A stretch of 49,967 nt of DNA, taken from positions 1 through 49,967 of the forward strand of contig JAGVPT010000164.1 of the NCBI GenBank assembly GCA_020052095.1. The letters run 5' to 3'. The DNA is from Bacteroidota bacterium. GTDB taxonomy: Bacteria > Bacteroidota > Ignavibacteria > UBA10030 > UBA8401. A program made the translations under genes and the position numbers. Positions 24,190 to 32,850 of the stretch are shown here, one piece after another (position 1 is the first letter of the stretch; each line of letters opens with the position of its first letter). The notes under the pieces are model-generated. The model did not search any database and was not told where the DNA came from. It saw only the letters and a list, made by a program, of their open reading frames with translations.

Positions 24190-25227
24190 TTACTCTGTTA
24201 TCCTGTAACTTTTGAGTCCCCAATTTGTTTCGCGGGCCGTGACGTTGATAATAGTATAGATCGGGATTGCAAGCACCATTCCCAAAACCCCGAGCAGCGA
24301 GCTCCCGAGCAAGATAACGATGATGATCGTCAGCGGATGCATGTTGAGGATCTTGCCGTAAACGTTTGGCTGGATTAAGATCTCATCCAACTGCTGCACT
24401 GCTACCGTAGAGATCACGATCGGAATGAGCATCCGGAAATCTCCGAACTGAACGATCGAGACGATTAACACCGGCACTGCCCCGATGAACGGTCCTGCCA
24501 TCGGAATAATATTCATGACACCTCCTACCAATCCGAGCACCGTTGCATATTGGATCCCGATAATGTAATACGCGATGATGTAAAGGATAGCGACAGCAAG
24601 GGACTCGATGCATACGCCTCGAATGTACTTGCTGAGTTGCCGCTCCAATTTGTACACGACGTTGAGTGCCATCTCAAAGTACTTGTTTGGAACGTTTTCG
24701 ATGAGGGCCTTCTGTATTTTGTAGTAGTCATTCAAAAGGAAGAAGGTAATGAACGGGACAATAATAATAGAAGCGATAAGGCTCAACGCACTTGTCAGCG
24801 ATTCTCCAGCGGCTTTTGCGAGTTCAGGCAGCATCGTGTTGAGTTTCTCACTGATCGCATCGGCTTTGATGAACGGTATCTGCTGCGAGATCGACGATGC
24901 CATTTGTTTGAGCATTGCGGAAAGGTGCTCGTTGTCCATTGACGAGGTCAGATTGGATACCTGCAGGACGAAGATAGGATAGACGTTTATCAGTCCAAAT
25001 ACGGTCAGGCCGCCGATAATAACATAGAGTCCGAGAATCGCCGCGGGCCGCGGAACAGTTTTGTTCTCAAGATAATCGACGAGAGGCTTGAGAACCATGG
25101 TCAACGCGAGAGACATCACAATCAGAAGGAAGACTTCACCGAAGAGGGAGAGGGCAAAGATGGGAGCCGAGATCGCGAACGTGACAAGAAATACTTTCCA
25201 ATGCCGGCTTTTGAAAAATTTGTTCAT
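24190..25227 (-). CDS. AI-2E (PerM/YdiK) family membrane protein, copy 2
   Basis: Paralogue of the protein at 23015-24052, with the same domain plan and many identical blocks (SRHWKVFLVTFAISAPIFALSLFGE, KLERQLSKYIRGVCIE). ATG 25227 is chosen because it aligns with the start of copy 1. It also forms an ATGA overlap with the recX stop codon (25224-25227), with GGAG upstream. An in-frame GTG 15 bp earlier overlaps the ribosome-binding sequence. Function is as uncertain as for copy 1. Confidence 0.9.
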   Translation of the reverse strand: MNKFFKSRHWKVFLVTFAISAPIFALSLFGEVFLLIVMSLALTMVLKPLVDYLENKTVPRPAAILGLYVIIGGLTVFGLINVYPIFVLQVSNLTSSMDNEHLSAMLKQMASSISQQIPFIKADAISEKLNTMLPELAKAAGESLTSALSLIASIIIVPFITFFLLNDYYKIQKALIENVPNKYFEMALNVVYKLERQLSKYIRGVCIESLAVAILYIIAYYIIGIQYATVLGLVGGVMNIIPMAGPFIGAVPVLIVSIVQFGDFRMLIPIVISTVAVQQLDEILIQPNVYGKILNMHPLTIIIVILLGSSLLGVLGMVLAIPIYTIINVTARETNWGLKSYRITE

Positions 25228-25889
25228 CGCTCTTTCTCCCACGGGGAGGGATTCCCCGAGAGGATTTTTTTTGTTGCACTGAGTGCGGTATCGAACGAAA
25301 ATCCGCGCCGGACTAAATAGTCCAACAATTTCTTTTTCGCATGAACTTCGTCAACCGACTTCGACGACCGTTTCACTCGCACCTGCTGGCGTTCTGCCGC
25401 TTTCACGGCCATTGCTAATTCCGACGACGACGTGAAAAATTCCACCATCACCGAATCGATAATCGGTTTCGGGACCCCTTTCTTGAACAGCACCTGCCGG
25501 AGCATTTTTTCCCCCATCGGCTTTTTCAAGAGACTGTCGCGGCACACCATCCGCGCAAACGCTTCATCGTCCACCATCCTGAGCGATTCCAACTTGGCGA
25601 CAATAGTGTCGGCGATATCGCCGGCGTATTCTTTTCGGAACAGGTAATCCCGAATTTCCTTCTTGCTGCGGGGGCGAATGGAAAGAAACCGCATCACTTT
25701 TTGCTTCGCCGTCTCCACATTCTCGGCATGGAGAATCTTTTCTGTGTCCGATTGCTCCAATTCTTCCCCTACGTACAAATTAAATTTAAGGAGGACGTCG
25801 ACGCTGACGCCGAACGCAAATGTTCCATCGATGAAGATCGATTTTCGTGACGGATGCTTTTTTTGTCCCTCTATTTTTGTAATGCGCAT
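25224..25889 (-). CDS. recX: Regulatory protein RecX
   Basis: RecX modulates RecA filament growth. The three-helix repeats are recognisable: ALRFLSIRPRSKKEIRDYLFRKEY-like, VDDEAFARMVCRDSLLKKPMGEKMLRQVLFKKGV and KKKLLDYLVRRGFSFDTALSATKKIL. An N-terminal part of about 50 residues (MRITKIEGQKKHPSRKSIFIDG) is typical of the Bacteroidota-type longer RecX. I place the start at ATG 25889; an in-frame ATG at 25898 and a longer form from 25922 are possible. It follows recA by about 36 bp, the classic recA-recX order, and overlaps the PerM gene by 4 bp. Confidence 0.92.
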   Translation of the reverse strand: MRITKIEGQKKHPSRKSIFIDGTFAFGVSVDVLLKFNLYVGEELEQSDTEKILHAENVETAKQKVMRFLSIRPRSKKEIRDYLFRKEYAGDIADTIVAKLESLRMVDDEAFARMVCRDSLLKKPMGEKMLRQVLFKKGVPKPIIDSVMVEFFTSSSELAMAVKAAERQQVRVKRSSKSVDEVHAKKKLLDYLVRRGFSFDTALSATKKILSGNPSPWEKER

Positions 25890-25925
25890 TACACCCATCC
25901 AAAGGATTCCTGCAGAGAGCAAAAA

Positions 25926-27005
25926 TCACTTCGTCGATTTCTTCGAAGCGGCGGGTTCTGCCTGTTTTGCGGAGGCCGCCGGCTGTTTCTGCGGGGTTTC
26001 AGTTTCCGCAGCCAGACCTAATTTTTTGCGGACAGCGAGGAGGATTTCATCTGCAATCTTTGGTGAGGCGGTGAGATACGTTTTTACTGCATCCCGCCCC
26101 TGACCGATTCGGTCCTCTTTGTACGAGAACCACGAGCCGCTTTTCACGATGATGTTGTGTTCGACCGCGACATCGATCAGATCGCCGAGGCGCGATATTC
26201 CTTCGTTGTATAAAATATCGAACTGCGCTTCGCGGAAGGGGGGCGCCACTTTATTTTTCACAACTTTCACCTTTGTTCGGTTGCCTATGACGTTCGTGCC
26301 GTCTTTGAGCGCTTCGATACGCCGCACGTCCAGTCGGACTGAGGCATAGAATTTCAGAGCATTGCCGCCGGTCGTGGTTTCAGGATTCCCGAACATGATG
26401 CCGATCTTCATACGCAGTTGGTTCGTGAAGATCACAGAGGTCCTCGACTTGCTAATCGCCGCGGTCAATTTCCGCAACGCCTGCGACATCAATCTGGCAT
26501 GCACGCCCATCGTGGGATCACCCATTTCTCCTTCGATCTCCGCCCTCGGCGTCAACGCTGCGACGGAATCGATCACGACAACATCCAATGCGCCGCTGCG
26601 CACGAGGGTCTCGACAATTTCAAGTGCCTGCTCGCCAAATTCCGGTTGTGAGAGAAGGAGATTGTTTGTGTCAACCCCGAGCCGCTTTGCATACGCGATA
26701 TCGAGCGCATGCTCTGCGTCGATGAATGCTGCAAGCCCGCCCGTTTTCTGTGCTTCGGCGATGATATGAAGACATAAAGTCGTCTTGCCCGAAGACTCAG
26801 GCCCGTAGATTTCGGTTACCCTGCCTCGCGGGATTCCGCCGATGCCGAGAGCGGCGTCGAGTGAAATCGAACCGGTTGAGATGAAATCGACTTTCATGAT
26901 CGGACCCTCGCCCAGTCTCATGATCGAACCTTTCCCGTGCTGCTTTTCGATCTGGTCGATTGCGACTTTTAACGCCTGGATCTTTGACTCTTTTTCTTCA
27001 GCCAT
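25926..27005 (-). CDS. recA: Recombinase RecA
   Basis: The central strand-exchange protein and SOS coprotease. Walker A is GPESSGKTT, Walker B is [10 protein letters not shown], and the L2 region begins [34 protein letters not shown]. The length is 359 residues with an Ala/Lys/Pro-rich C-terminal tail (about 335-359). The Shine-Dalgarno GGAG overlaps the stop codon of an upstream thpR fragment (27015-27017), so recA was once, or still is, translationally coupled to a thpR end. No LexA-like palindrome is evident in the preceding 150 bp. Confidence 0.98.
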   Translation of the reverse strand: MAEEKESKIQALKVAIDQIEKQHGKGSIMRLGEGPIMKVDFISTGSISLDAALGIGGIPRGRVTEIYGPESSGKTTLCLHIIAEAQKTGGLAAFIDAEHALDIAYAKRLGVDTNNLLLSQPEFGEQALEIVETLVRSGALDVVVIDSVAALTPRAEIEGEMGDPTMGVHARLMSQALRKLTAAISKSRTSVIFTNQLRMKIGIMFGNPETTTGGNALKFYASVRLDVRRIEALKDGTNVIGNRTKVKVVKNKVAPPFREAQFDILYNEGISRLGDLIDVAVEHNIIVKSGSWFSYKEDRIGQGRDAVKTYLTASPKIADEILLAVRKKLGLAAETETPQKQPAASAKQAEPAASKKSTK

Positions 27006-27014
27006 AAAGTGCTC

Positions 27015-27152
27015 CTAATGTTTCAAAGTAATAATACGTTGTTTTGAATACGTCGAGCCCGAGGGGGAGAGGTCACTCTTCATGACGAGTAATTCAGTGC
27101 AGGGGAATTTCAATGGTTCAAAGGTAGTATTTTCGATCGTCTTAATCAAGTT
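27015..27152 (-). pseudogene. Detached 3' fragment of thpR next to recA
   Basis: 46 codons including the stop, in the same frame and of exactly the same length as the end of intact thpR (30436-30573). The first 112 bp (27041-27152) match that gene with 3 mismatches. The final eight codons differ (QRIITLKH here, LFTIPFRS in thpR). It has no start and no 5' part; upstream of 27152 similarity to thpR ends. Its stop codon overlaps the recA Shine-Dalgarno. It is best read as the old thpR end cut off by the 3.4-kb insertion at 27153-30573. Confidence 0.85.
27041..27152. repeat. 112-bp direct repeat, copy next to recA
   Basis: Matches 30462-30573 in the same orientation over 112 bp. The only differences are at 27051, 27060 and 27137. 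The two copies are 3,421 bp apart and flank the two T9SS cargo genes. The repeat is the coding end of thpR; all three differences are at synonymous third positions in that frame. Confidence 0.92.
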
Positions 27153-27317
27153 AAAATTTCTTACAAATTTCAGTTGACTTTCAAAAAAAAAAAACGAACA
27201 TTACGGCAGCATTCAAAAGGAGGAACGAATGCAGTACCCACCCGACTATTTTCTACCAGCACAAACATCCATAATATCATATCTATCTTGGGCGTGGGAT
27301 TATTTTCTAAAATAGCT
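27153..27317. other. Left junction and leader of the cargo insert
   Basis: AT-rich sequence from the repeat boundary to the first cargo gene. It contains TTGACT (27175-27180) followed by a run of 12 A residues (27183-27194). TTGACT could be a -35 element but I see no matching -10 at the right distance. No RNA gene or terminator is visible. Confidence 0.4.
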
Positions 27318-28325
27318 ATGAGCCAGTTAAAATATAGTTTATACTTAAGCGTTGTGTTTAGCTCCATAATTGTAGAGCCGCTCCATGCACAGCTTGTTGA
27401 CACCCTGTTCAGTGTATCGCGCTTAGACGGTGATATTACGTTTTGGTACTTGGATAGCGGTTATTTCGTCTCGACAAGGTCTTCTGAGATAGTAACAGGC
27501 GATGGAAGAGACTGGGATCATCAACCAAATTTTTATCGTGGCTATATTGCGTTCGACTTAAAAACAACAAGTACAGATACAATTCAATATCGTTTAGTCA
27601 GTGCAATCGTAGGAATCTATCAAATACGATCTGTGGGCGATGACACGCTTGGGAAATTCCCTGTTTTCAAGGAATCTTACAGCTTTCCTTGCATCTTAGA
27701 CCATGTAGATTATGGCGATACTCTCAATTGGCTCGATTGGGAAGCGGGAGATATTGGTAACCCTAAGACAATTTGTTCACGTATAGGGTCAATCTCAACA
27801 ACAGCCACACTTGAATACAAAACAATGGCGGTGACTGATCATGTCTTGGAGGACTTAAGAGCAGGAACAAGGTATACCCAATTTCGTATTCGATTTCCGG
27901 TCGACCATGATAATGATTTACTACAAGATCTTTTGATGTTTGCAGCAACTGATGGAAGTCCACCACAACAGCATCTAGCTTCGCCTTTTCTTCGATTGGA
28001 ATGGGGTAAAGTGCAGTCGGTCGGTAAAACGAACGAACACGGGATATCTTCATTTATACTTCATCAGAATTATCCGAACCCGTTTAACAATGAGACGAAA
28101 ATTGAATTTGAAGTTCCTAAACCGGGCAAGGTAACATTCTCTATTTACAATACTCTGGGCGAACTGATACGAAAGGAGGTGAATGAATTTCAGAGTCAAG
28201 GAATGTATGTACTAAGTTGGAATGGAAAGGATGAACGCGGTAAAGCCGTTGCAAGTAGTGTATACTTTGGTAAGCTTACTTTTGGTGAGGAAAACAGATA
28301 TGTAAAAATGATATTACTAAAATAG
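27318..28325 (+). CDS. Secreted protein with type IX secretion C-terminal sorting domain
   Basis: About 335 residues. The likely start is ATG 27318, giving a signal peptide (SQLKYSLYLSVVFSSIIVEPLHA). An upstream extension to 27174 would lack one. The central 200 residues are an all-beta-looking region (RGYIAFDLKTTSTDTIQYRLVSAIVGIYQ) that is vaguely like DNRLRE/carbohydrate-binding modules, but I cannot assign it firmly. The last 75 residues are a type A T9SS sorting domain (HQNYPNPFNNETKIEFEVP, GELIRKEV, GMYVLSWNGKD, SSVYFGKL). It should be exported, cleaved and anchored or released at the surface. AT-rich relative to its neighbours and located in a 3.4-kb insert bounded by direct repeats, so probably acquired. 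Confidence 0.75.
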   Translation: MSQLKYSLYLSVVFSSIIVEPLHAQLVDTLFSVSRLDGDITFWYLDSGYFVSTRSSEIVTGDGRDWDHQPNFYRGYIAFDLKTTSTDTIQYRLVSAIVGIYQIRSVGDDTLGKFPVFKESYSFPCILDHVDYGDTLNWLDWEAGDIGNPKTICSRIGSISTTATLEYKTMAVTDHVLEDLRAGTRYTQFRIRFPVDHDNDLLQDLLMFAATDGSPPQQHLASPFLRLEWGKVQSVGKTNEHGISSFILHQNYPNPFNNETKIEFEVPKPGKVTFSIYNTLGELIRKEVNEFQSQGMYVLSWNGKDERGKAVASSVYFGKLTFGEENRYVKMILLK

Positions 28326-28377
28326 TAAGCATAACTGACAAATGAAAATTCATAGACTAAAATATTGTGGGGTTCCT

Positions 28378-30360
28378 ATGAAAAAGTCCTTTGTTGTACT
28401 TCTCGTCATCAATCTTCTGTTTTCTTTTGGTATGTTCGGTCAAGAAGACATTACCTATCAAAGCGGAGTCATTTTAGTGAAGACTGTTCAACCGCTTCAA
28501 ATTACTAAACAAAACGGAGCGGCGAATACGGATCTGCCCTCGCTCAATGACGTTCTCAAGCAATATAACGTTTCTGAAATTAGACCTATTTTTTCAAAGA
28601 CAACCGGTACAATGGCAACATTTTACAGAGTGAATTTTCCCAAGACGGCTTCTGTACAAACGGTAAAGAACGCTTTGAAGAATAAAACAGGTATAGAAAA
28701 AGTATGGGAAAGCGCCATTGGAAAATATAGCAGCGTCCCAAGCGATCCATTGTATAACTCAAACCAATGGGCTTTACAAAAGATAAAAGCAGACCAAGCA
28801 TGGTCAATCAAATCAGGTAATCCGTCTATCATTGTTGGTGTTATTGATTCGGGCGTTGATTTAGGAGACCCAATCGTGCCGGATATTGCCGACCCACATC
28901 CCGATTTAGTTGGGAACTTATGGAATGTGAATTCGATGTACGGATACGATGTTATTTATCCCTATCTCTACCCAAAAGATGAACGAACAAATGGCGGGCA
29001 CGGAACACCGGTTGCTGGTATCATTGGTGCGACAACAAATAATGGAATTGGTGTCGCCGGATTAGCAGGTGGAGGCTTTCGAGGTGAAAGTGGTGTGAAA
29101 CTAATGACGGTAAAAATTAGTTCAGGTCAAGTTGAGCCACTTGAACCTGACGCTGCCGCAGGTATTGAGTGGGCAGTTGACCATGGAGCAAAAGTATTAA
29201 ATATGAGCTTTGGATTTCCGCAACGTGTAACTGATGATGGCGAGGCAATTACTTACGATCCGCCTATGGCTGCTCTCCAAGCAGCTATTACGTACGCCTA
29301 TAGTAACGGAGTTACAATGGTGGCGGCAATAGGTAATGAACACCGAGATGAGAGTTATACCCCTGGAATGCCTCGTTGGACCCGAACCTTACCTGCTGCA
29401 TACACCGCGAATGTTATCTCGGTTGCAGCCTTAAATTCTAATGATGTGAAAGGTGGTTACTCAAACTATGCTAACTGGTGTACTATTAGTGCACCCGGAG
29501 GCGAGGCTGGAATTGACATTGGCATTTGGACAACCGCGCCGCGTTATCAAATCTCCTCAGGTTACCAAGGCAAAGCTGCAACTTCCTATGCTGTTCCGTT
29601 GGTAACAGGGTTGGCAGCACTCATTTTGTCATACAATCCGGCTGTTTCGCCTGCAACGGTAAAAAATATTATCACGCAAACAGCGGACGATATTTCAGCA
29701 CAGAACCCAGGTCTGTTAGGTAAACTTGGCGCAGGGAGAATAAATGCGGCAACAGCCTTGCAATATCTTGCACCGCCTGCTTCTCCGGGCAATTTATCAT
29801 ATACAGTTGTGAGTAGTCACCCAAGATTATTGTGGGATGCAAATACGGAATACGATATTGCGCGTTACGATATCTACCGCGATCTTGGTAGCGGGTTTAC
29901 AAAAATAGGATCAGTCAACAAGCCTCAAACTTATTACGATGATTATGACTTGTACATTGGTTATGATTATTTCTACTCGGCATTTTATTACGTGAAAGCA
30001 GTTGACCAATCGAATCTTGAATCTCCCGAGTCGGATTATTTACGTGTGTGGTACGACGGCCTCTATAAAAAACAGTTGGCTGAGATTGAACTACCGAAAG
30101 AGTTTTCGATAGGACAAAATTATCCAAATCCTTTCAATCCGACTACAACCATTAAATATGGTATTCCTGACGCAAGCAATGTTACACTCCAAATATATGA
30201 TATGCTTGGCAGAGAAGCAAAAGAACTTGTGAACAAGGAGCAACAGCCAGGGTACTACACTGTTACATTTGATGCGGCGAATTTTCCAAGCGGTGTTTAT
30301 TTCTGTAAGTTGCAAGCAGGTCACTATGTCAACATAAAGAAGATGATTTTGCAGAGATAA
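28378..30360 (+). CDS. Secreted subtilisin-like serine protease (S8) with T9SS sorting domain
   Basis: About 660 residues. Signal peptide MKKSFVVLLVINLLFSFGMFG, then an inhibitor-like propeptide (about 25-110). The S8 catalytic domain has Asp157 (VIDSGVD), His208 (GGHGTPVAG), oxyanion Asn in AAIGNE, and Ser403 in AATSYAVPLVTG, a variant of the usual GTSMATPHVAG. Then follow a fibronectin-III-like domain (about 465-560) and a type A sorting domain (QNYPNPFNPTTTIKYGIP to the end). Start ATG 28378 matches the signal peptide; an in-frame ATG at 28342 would add 12 residues before it. It lies 52 bp after the other cargo gene; both are in the direct-repeat-bounded insert. Followed by an intrinsic terminator. 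Confidence 0.93.
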   Translation: MKKSFVVLLVINLLFSFGMFGQEDITYQSGVILVKTVQPLQITKQNGAANTDLPSLNDVLKQYNVSEIRPIFSKTTGTMATFYRVNFPKTASVQTVKNALKNKTGIEKVWESAIGKYSSVPSDPLYNSNQWALQKIKADQAWSIKSGNPSIIVGVIDSGVDLGDPIVPDIADPHPDLVGNLWNVNSMYGYDVIYPYLYPKDERTNGGHGTPVAGIIGATTNNGIGVAGLAGGGFRGESGVKLMTVKISSGQVEPLEPDAAAGIEWAVDHGAKVLNMSFGFPQRVTDDGEAITYDPPMAALQAAITYAYSNGVTMVAAIGNEHRDESYTPGMPRWTRTLPAAYTANVISVAALNSNDVKGGYSNYANWCTISAPGGEAGIDIGIWTTAPRYQISSGYQGKAATSYAVPLVTGLAALILSYNPAVSPATVKNIITQTADDISAQNPGLLGKLGAGRINAATALQYLAPPASPGNLSYTVVSSHPRLLWDANTEYDIARYDIYRDLGSGFTKIGSVNKPQTYYDDYDLYIGYDYFYSAFYYVKAVDQSNLESPESDYLRVWYDGLYKKQLAEIELPKEFSIGQNYPNPFNPTTTIKYGIPDASNVTLQIYDMLGREAKELVNKEQQPGYYTVTFDAANFPSGVYFCKLQAGHYVNIKKMILQR

Positions 30361-30388
30361 TGAATTGAGATTTCTGTAAATTCAAAAC

Positions 30389-30437
30389 AGGTGTTGGACA
30401 CCTTTTAACTTAAGAGGAGTCCGACACCTTCTTTTTT
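30389..30437 (+). terminator. Intrinsic terminator after the S8 protease, related to the REP palindromes
   Basis: An 18-bp stem with one mismatch. AGGTGTTGGACACC begins at 30389 and pairs with the arm ending GTCCGACACCT at 30429, loop AACTT (30407-30411), then TCTTTTTTA. The GGACACC/GTCCGACACC arms resemble the REP core around the RAYT at 4.8-5.6 kb. The T-run touches the thpR stop codon, so the hairpin may also serve the converging thpR transcript. Confidence 0.8.
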
Positions 30438-31020
30438 ATGATCGGAACGGGATTGTAAAGAGTTTTGAATAGGTCGAGCCTGAGGGGGAGAGGTCACTCT
30501 TCATGACGAGTAATTCAGTGCAGGGGAATTTCAATGGTTCAAAGGTAGTATTTTCGATTGTCTTAATCAAGTTTCCGGAAATTTTTCCTCTACGAGGTCG
30601 TAGACCTTTCACTCTGCCGAGTGTAATATGAGGGTGGAATGCCCGTTCGTCTTTTTTAAATCCGGCCTCCGCACACGTCTCTTCCACTGCCCCGAAACAT
30701 CTGCTTAGATCTAGGTTATCACTTGGTTGTGAACCGATCCAGACTATTTTTGGAGCATGCACGCTGGGGAAACAACCGACGCTGAGGAGCGTAATTTCAA
30801 AAGGGGAAATTGTTTCAGCCGCCGCCTTGAGAAGTGCTTGGAGCTGTCCGAGTTGCTTTTCGGCGACGTCTCCTAAGAACTTTACGGTGATATGAAATTT
30901 GTTTTGAGATTCCCAGCGGACAAGGGAGTTATCCCCTTTAAACGTCGACTGAATAGCCGCGATCGTTCTTTGAATTTCAGGCGGGGGGAAAATGCCTATG
31001 AATGTGCGAAGGCCTTTCAT
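30436..31020 (-). CDS. thpR: RNA 2',3'-cyclic phosphodiesterase (2'-5' RNA ligase family)
   Basis: A 2H phosphoesterase of 194 residues. The two HxTx motifs are HITVKFLG (about residue 45) and HITLGRVK (about residue 130). The family opens 2',3'-cyclic phosphates on RNA; its physiological role is not settled. It lies 6 bp after cinA. The last 46 codons, from 30573, include one copy of a 112-bp repeat whose partner is adjacent to recA, so the present 3' end was either brought in or regenerated by the insertion. The C-terminus LFTIPF fits the family better than the tail of the detached copy. Confidence 0.93.
   Translation of the reverse strand: MKGLRTFIGIFPPPEIQRTIAAIQSTFKGDNSLVRWESQNKFHITVKFLGDVAEKQLGQLQALLKAAAETISPFEITLLSVGCFPSVHAPKIVWIGSQPSDNLDLSRCFGAVEETCAEAGFKKDERAFHPHITLGRVKGLRPRRGKISGNLIKTIENTTFEPLKFPCTELLVMKSDLSPSGSTYSKLFTIPFRS
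30462..30573. repeat. 112-bp direct repeat, copy inside thpR
   Basis: Partner of 27041-27152. It forms the 3' coding end of thpR. Recombination between the two copies would excise a 3,421-bp circle carrying the two T9SS cargo genes and restore a thpR-recA junction. Confidence 0.92.
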
Positions 31021-31026
31021 CTTCCG

Positions 31027-32298
31027 CTACTTCCGGAGATGGAGTTTCAACAGTTTTCTTCTCAATAATTCGAGTGCTGCCTGCGATGCACGCTCCTTGA
31101 ATCGAAGCCGGTGCTCTCCGAAATTGAATTTCAGAGCCATCGCTCCGTTCGCATCGGCGTAGCCAATCCAGACGAGGCCGACCGGTTTCTCGGCCGTGCC
31201 CCCTGTAGGTCCGGCGATTCCTGTTGTGGAAAGAGCAATGTCGACGCCGGCGTTCGCTCGTGCTCCGACTGCCATCGCTTCGGCAACTTCGCGGCTTACT
31301 GCACCACGCGCGCGGATCAATTCCTTCGGAACGGAAAGCAATTCTGTTTTGGAATTGTCGGAATACGTCACGAACGCGCGATTGAAATACGCGGAGCTCC
31401 CGGAGACATTCGTGATGCGGTTTGCGATCATTCCTCCGGTGCACGATTCGGCAACTGCAATAGTCAATTTCTGCTCAGTCAACATTGCACCGACTACGTC
31501 CTCCAGATCCATTTCATCTATGCTGTAAATGTACTTCTGCGCCTTGGCCTTTATTTTGTCTTCTGCAGATTGTAGTTTCGCGTCAGCGACATCGGCATCC
31601 TTTTCCCTCACCGTAATTCGGAGCTTGGTCCCCATAGGATTGGGCAGGAAAGCGAGCGTGATTGATCCGTCCGTTCCGATAATCTCTTCAATACTTCCAA
31701 TTTCATCGGCCAGCGCCGATTCTGGGATTCCTGTCGTCTTCAGGGTGCGATGGCGGACGATTGTCCCGAAGTTTTCTCTTCGGAGGTAAGGGATGAGTTC
31801 CTCGTCGACGATACTTTTCATTTCGAAGGGGACGCCAGGCATAACGACAAAGTACTTCTTCGTCCCACCAGGCGATTCTACAAACAGCATTCCCGGGGCG
31901 GTCCCGACCCTATTTTGCAACACCTTGCATTTCCTCGGGACAAGTGTTTGTTCTTCTGTCGACTTATTCCAGGCAATGTTGCGTTGCGCCATTAGCGCTT
32001 TCACATTCATCATCACGCTCTCGTTTTGCACAAGGTCGCATTGGAAAAACTCACAAACCATTTTCTTTGTTATGTCGTCGTGCGTTGGGCCAAGACCGCC
32101 GGTAACGCAGACGACGTCGCAACGACTCCACGCAGCCGTAAAGGATTCGAGGATATCGCGACGGTTGTCACCGATCGTCGTCATCCGTTCAACGAGCACA
32201 CCGACAGCGTTCAATTTCTCTGCGATGTAGGCCTGGTTGGTGTTGATGACCTGGCCGATGAGAAGCTCGTCGCCGATTGTGATGATTTCAGCTTTCAT
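31027..32298 (-). CDS. cinA: CinA family protein (competence/damage-inducible, NMN deamidase type)
   Basis: A 423-residue two-domain protein. The N-terminal MoCF/COG1058 domain (1-170) has EIITIGDELLIGQVINTNQAYIAEKL and CVTGGLGPTHDDITK. A middle KH-like region follows, then the C-terminal CinA amidohydrolase domain (about 255-420) with VAESCTGGMIANRITNVSGSS and STTGIAGPTGG. The full-length form combines ADP-ribose pyrophosphatase-like and nicotinamide-nucleotide amidohydrolase activities in NAD salvage. It is between pgpA (39-bp gap) and thpR (6-bp gap); cinA next to recA is a widespread arrangement. Confidence 0.96.
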   Translation of the reverse strand: MKAEIITIGDELLIGQVINTNQAYIAEKLNAVGVLVERMTTIGDNRRDILESFTAAWSRCDVVCVTGGLGPTHDDITKKMVCEFFQCDLVQNESVMMNVKALMAQRNIAWNKSTEEQTLVPRKCKVLQNRVGTAPGMLFVESPGGTKKYFVVMPGVPFEMKSIVDEELIPYLRRENFGTIVRHRTLKTTGIPESALADEIGSIEEIIGTDGSITLAFLPNPMGTKLRITVREKDADVADAKLQSAEDKIKAKAQKYIYSIDEMDLEDVVGAMLTEQKLTIAVAESCTGGMIANRITNVSGSSAYFNRAFVTYSDNSKTELLSVPKELIRARGAVSREVAEAMAVGARANAGVDIALSTTGIAGPTGGTAEKPVGLVWIGYADANGAMALKFNFGEHRLRFKERASQAALELLRRKLLKLHLRK

Positions 32299-32337
32299 GT
32301 TTACTGGCTACCACGGATGCGAATGGGGACGAAGTAA

Positions 32338-32850
32338 CTATACGATTTTTACTGCGAGTTGGAGAACGAGGTTTGTGTAGATGCCGGCCACAACATCGTC
32401 CAACATAATACTCCAGCCACCTTGCTTCCGATCGAAGAAGCGCGCAGGCCACGGTTTCACGATGTCCAACAATCGAAAAATGATAAAAGCCACGACGGCC
32501 AGGAGTAACGTTTTCGGAAGAAAAAGCAAGCTTACCCACATGCCCAGCACTTCGTCAATCGTCACCGCGGGGGGGTCATGTCCGTAAAAAATTTCCATCT
32601 TGCCGGCTGCGAATCCTCCAAGGAGGAAGACGATTGCGCATGCCGGGAGCAGGACGTAATAACTCTCAAACGTCGGAATAAAATAAAGAACAAGTCCCAC
32701 GAGCGAGCCTACCGTCCCGGAGGCAACGGGTGCATATCCCGAATAGAGAGCGGACGCAAATATCTTTATGAGTGGAGAAACTGTGGGGGAAGATGGCGGA
32801 TCTAAAACAATCTCTTTAGTTGGATTGTTCTGTTTCGACGGTTCGCGCAT
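32338..32850 (-). CDS. pgpA: Phosphatidylglycerophosphatase A
   Basis: It removes the phosphate from phosphatidylglycerophosphate to give phosphatidylglycerol. 170 residues with about four helices. Family segments are SGYAPVASGTVGSLVG, HDPPAVTIDEVLGMWVSL and FRLLDIVKPWPARFFDRKQGGWSIMLDDVVAGIYTNL, which contain the catalytic acidic residues. It overlaps the 3' end of pgsA by 35 bp, so the two consecutive enzymes of the pathway are coupled. Confidence 0.95.
   Translation of the reverse strand: MREPSKQNNPTKEIVLDPPSSPTVSPLIKIFASALYSGYAPVASGTVGSLVGLVLYFIPTFESYYVLLPACAIVFLLGGFAAGKMEIFYGHDPPAVTIDEVLGMWVSLLFLPKTLLLAVVAFIIFRLLDIVKPWPARFFDRKQGGWSIMLDDVVAGIYTNLVLQLAVKIV

Noticed and set aside
27006-27180. 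SOS/LexA box upstream of recA
   Set aside because: I found no convincing LexA-type palindrome; the region is mostly the duplicated thpR coding end.
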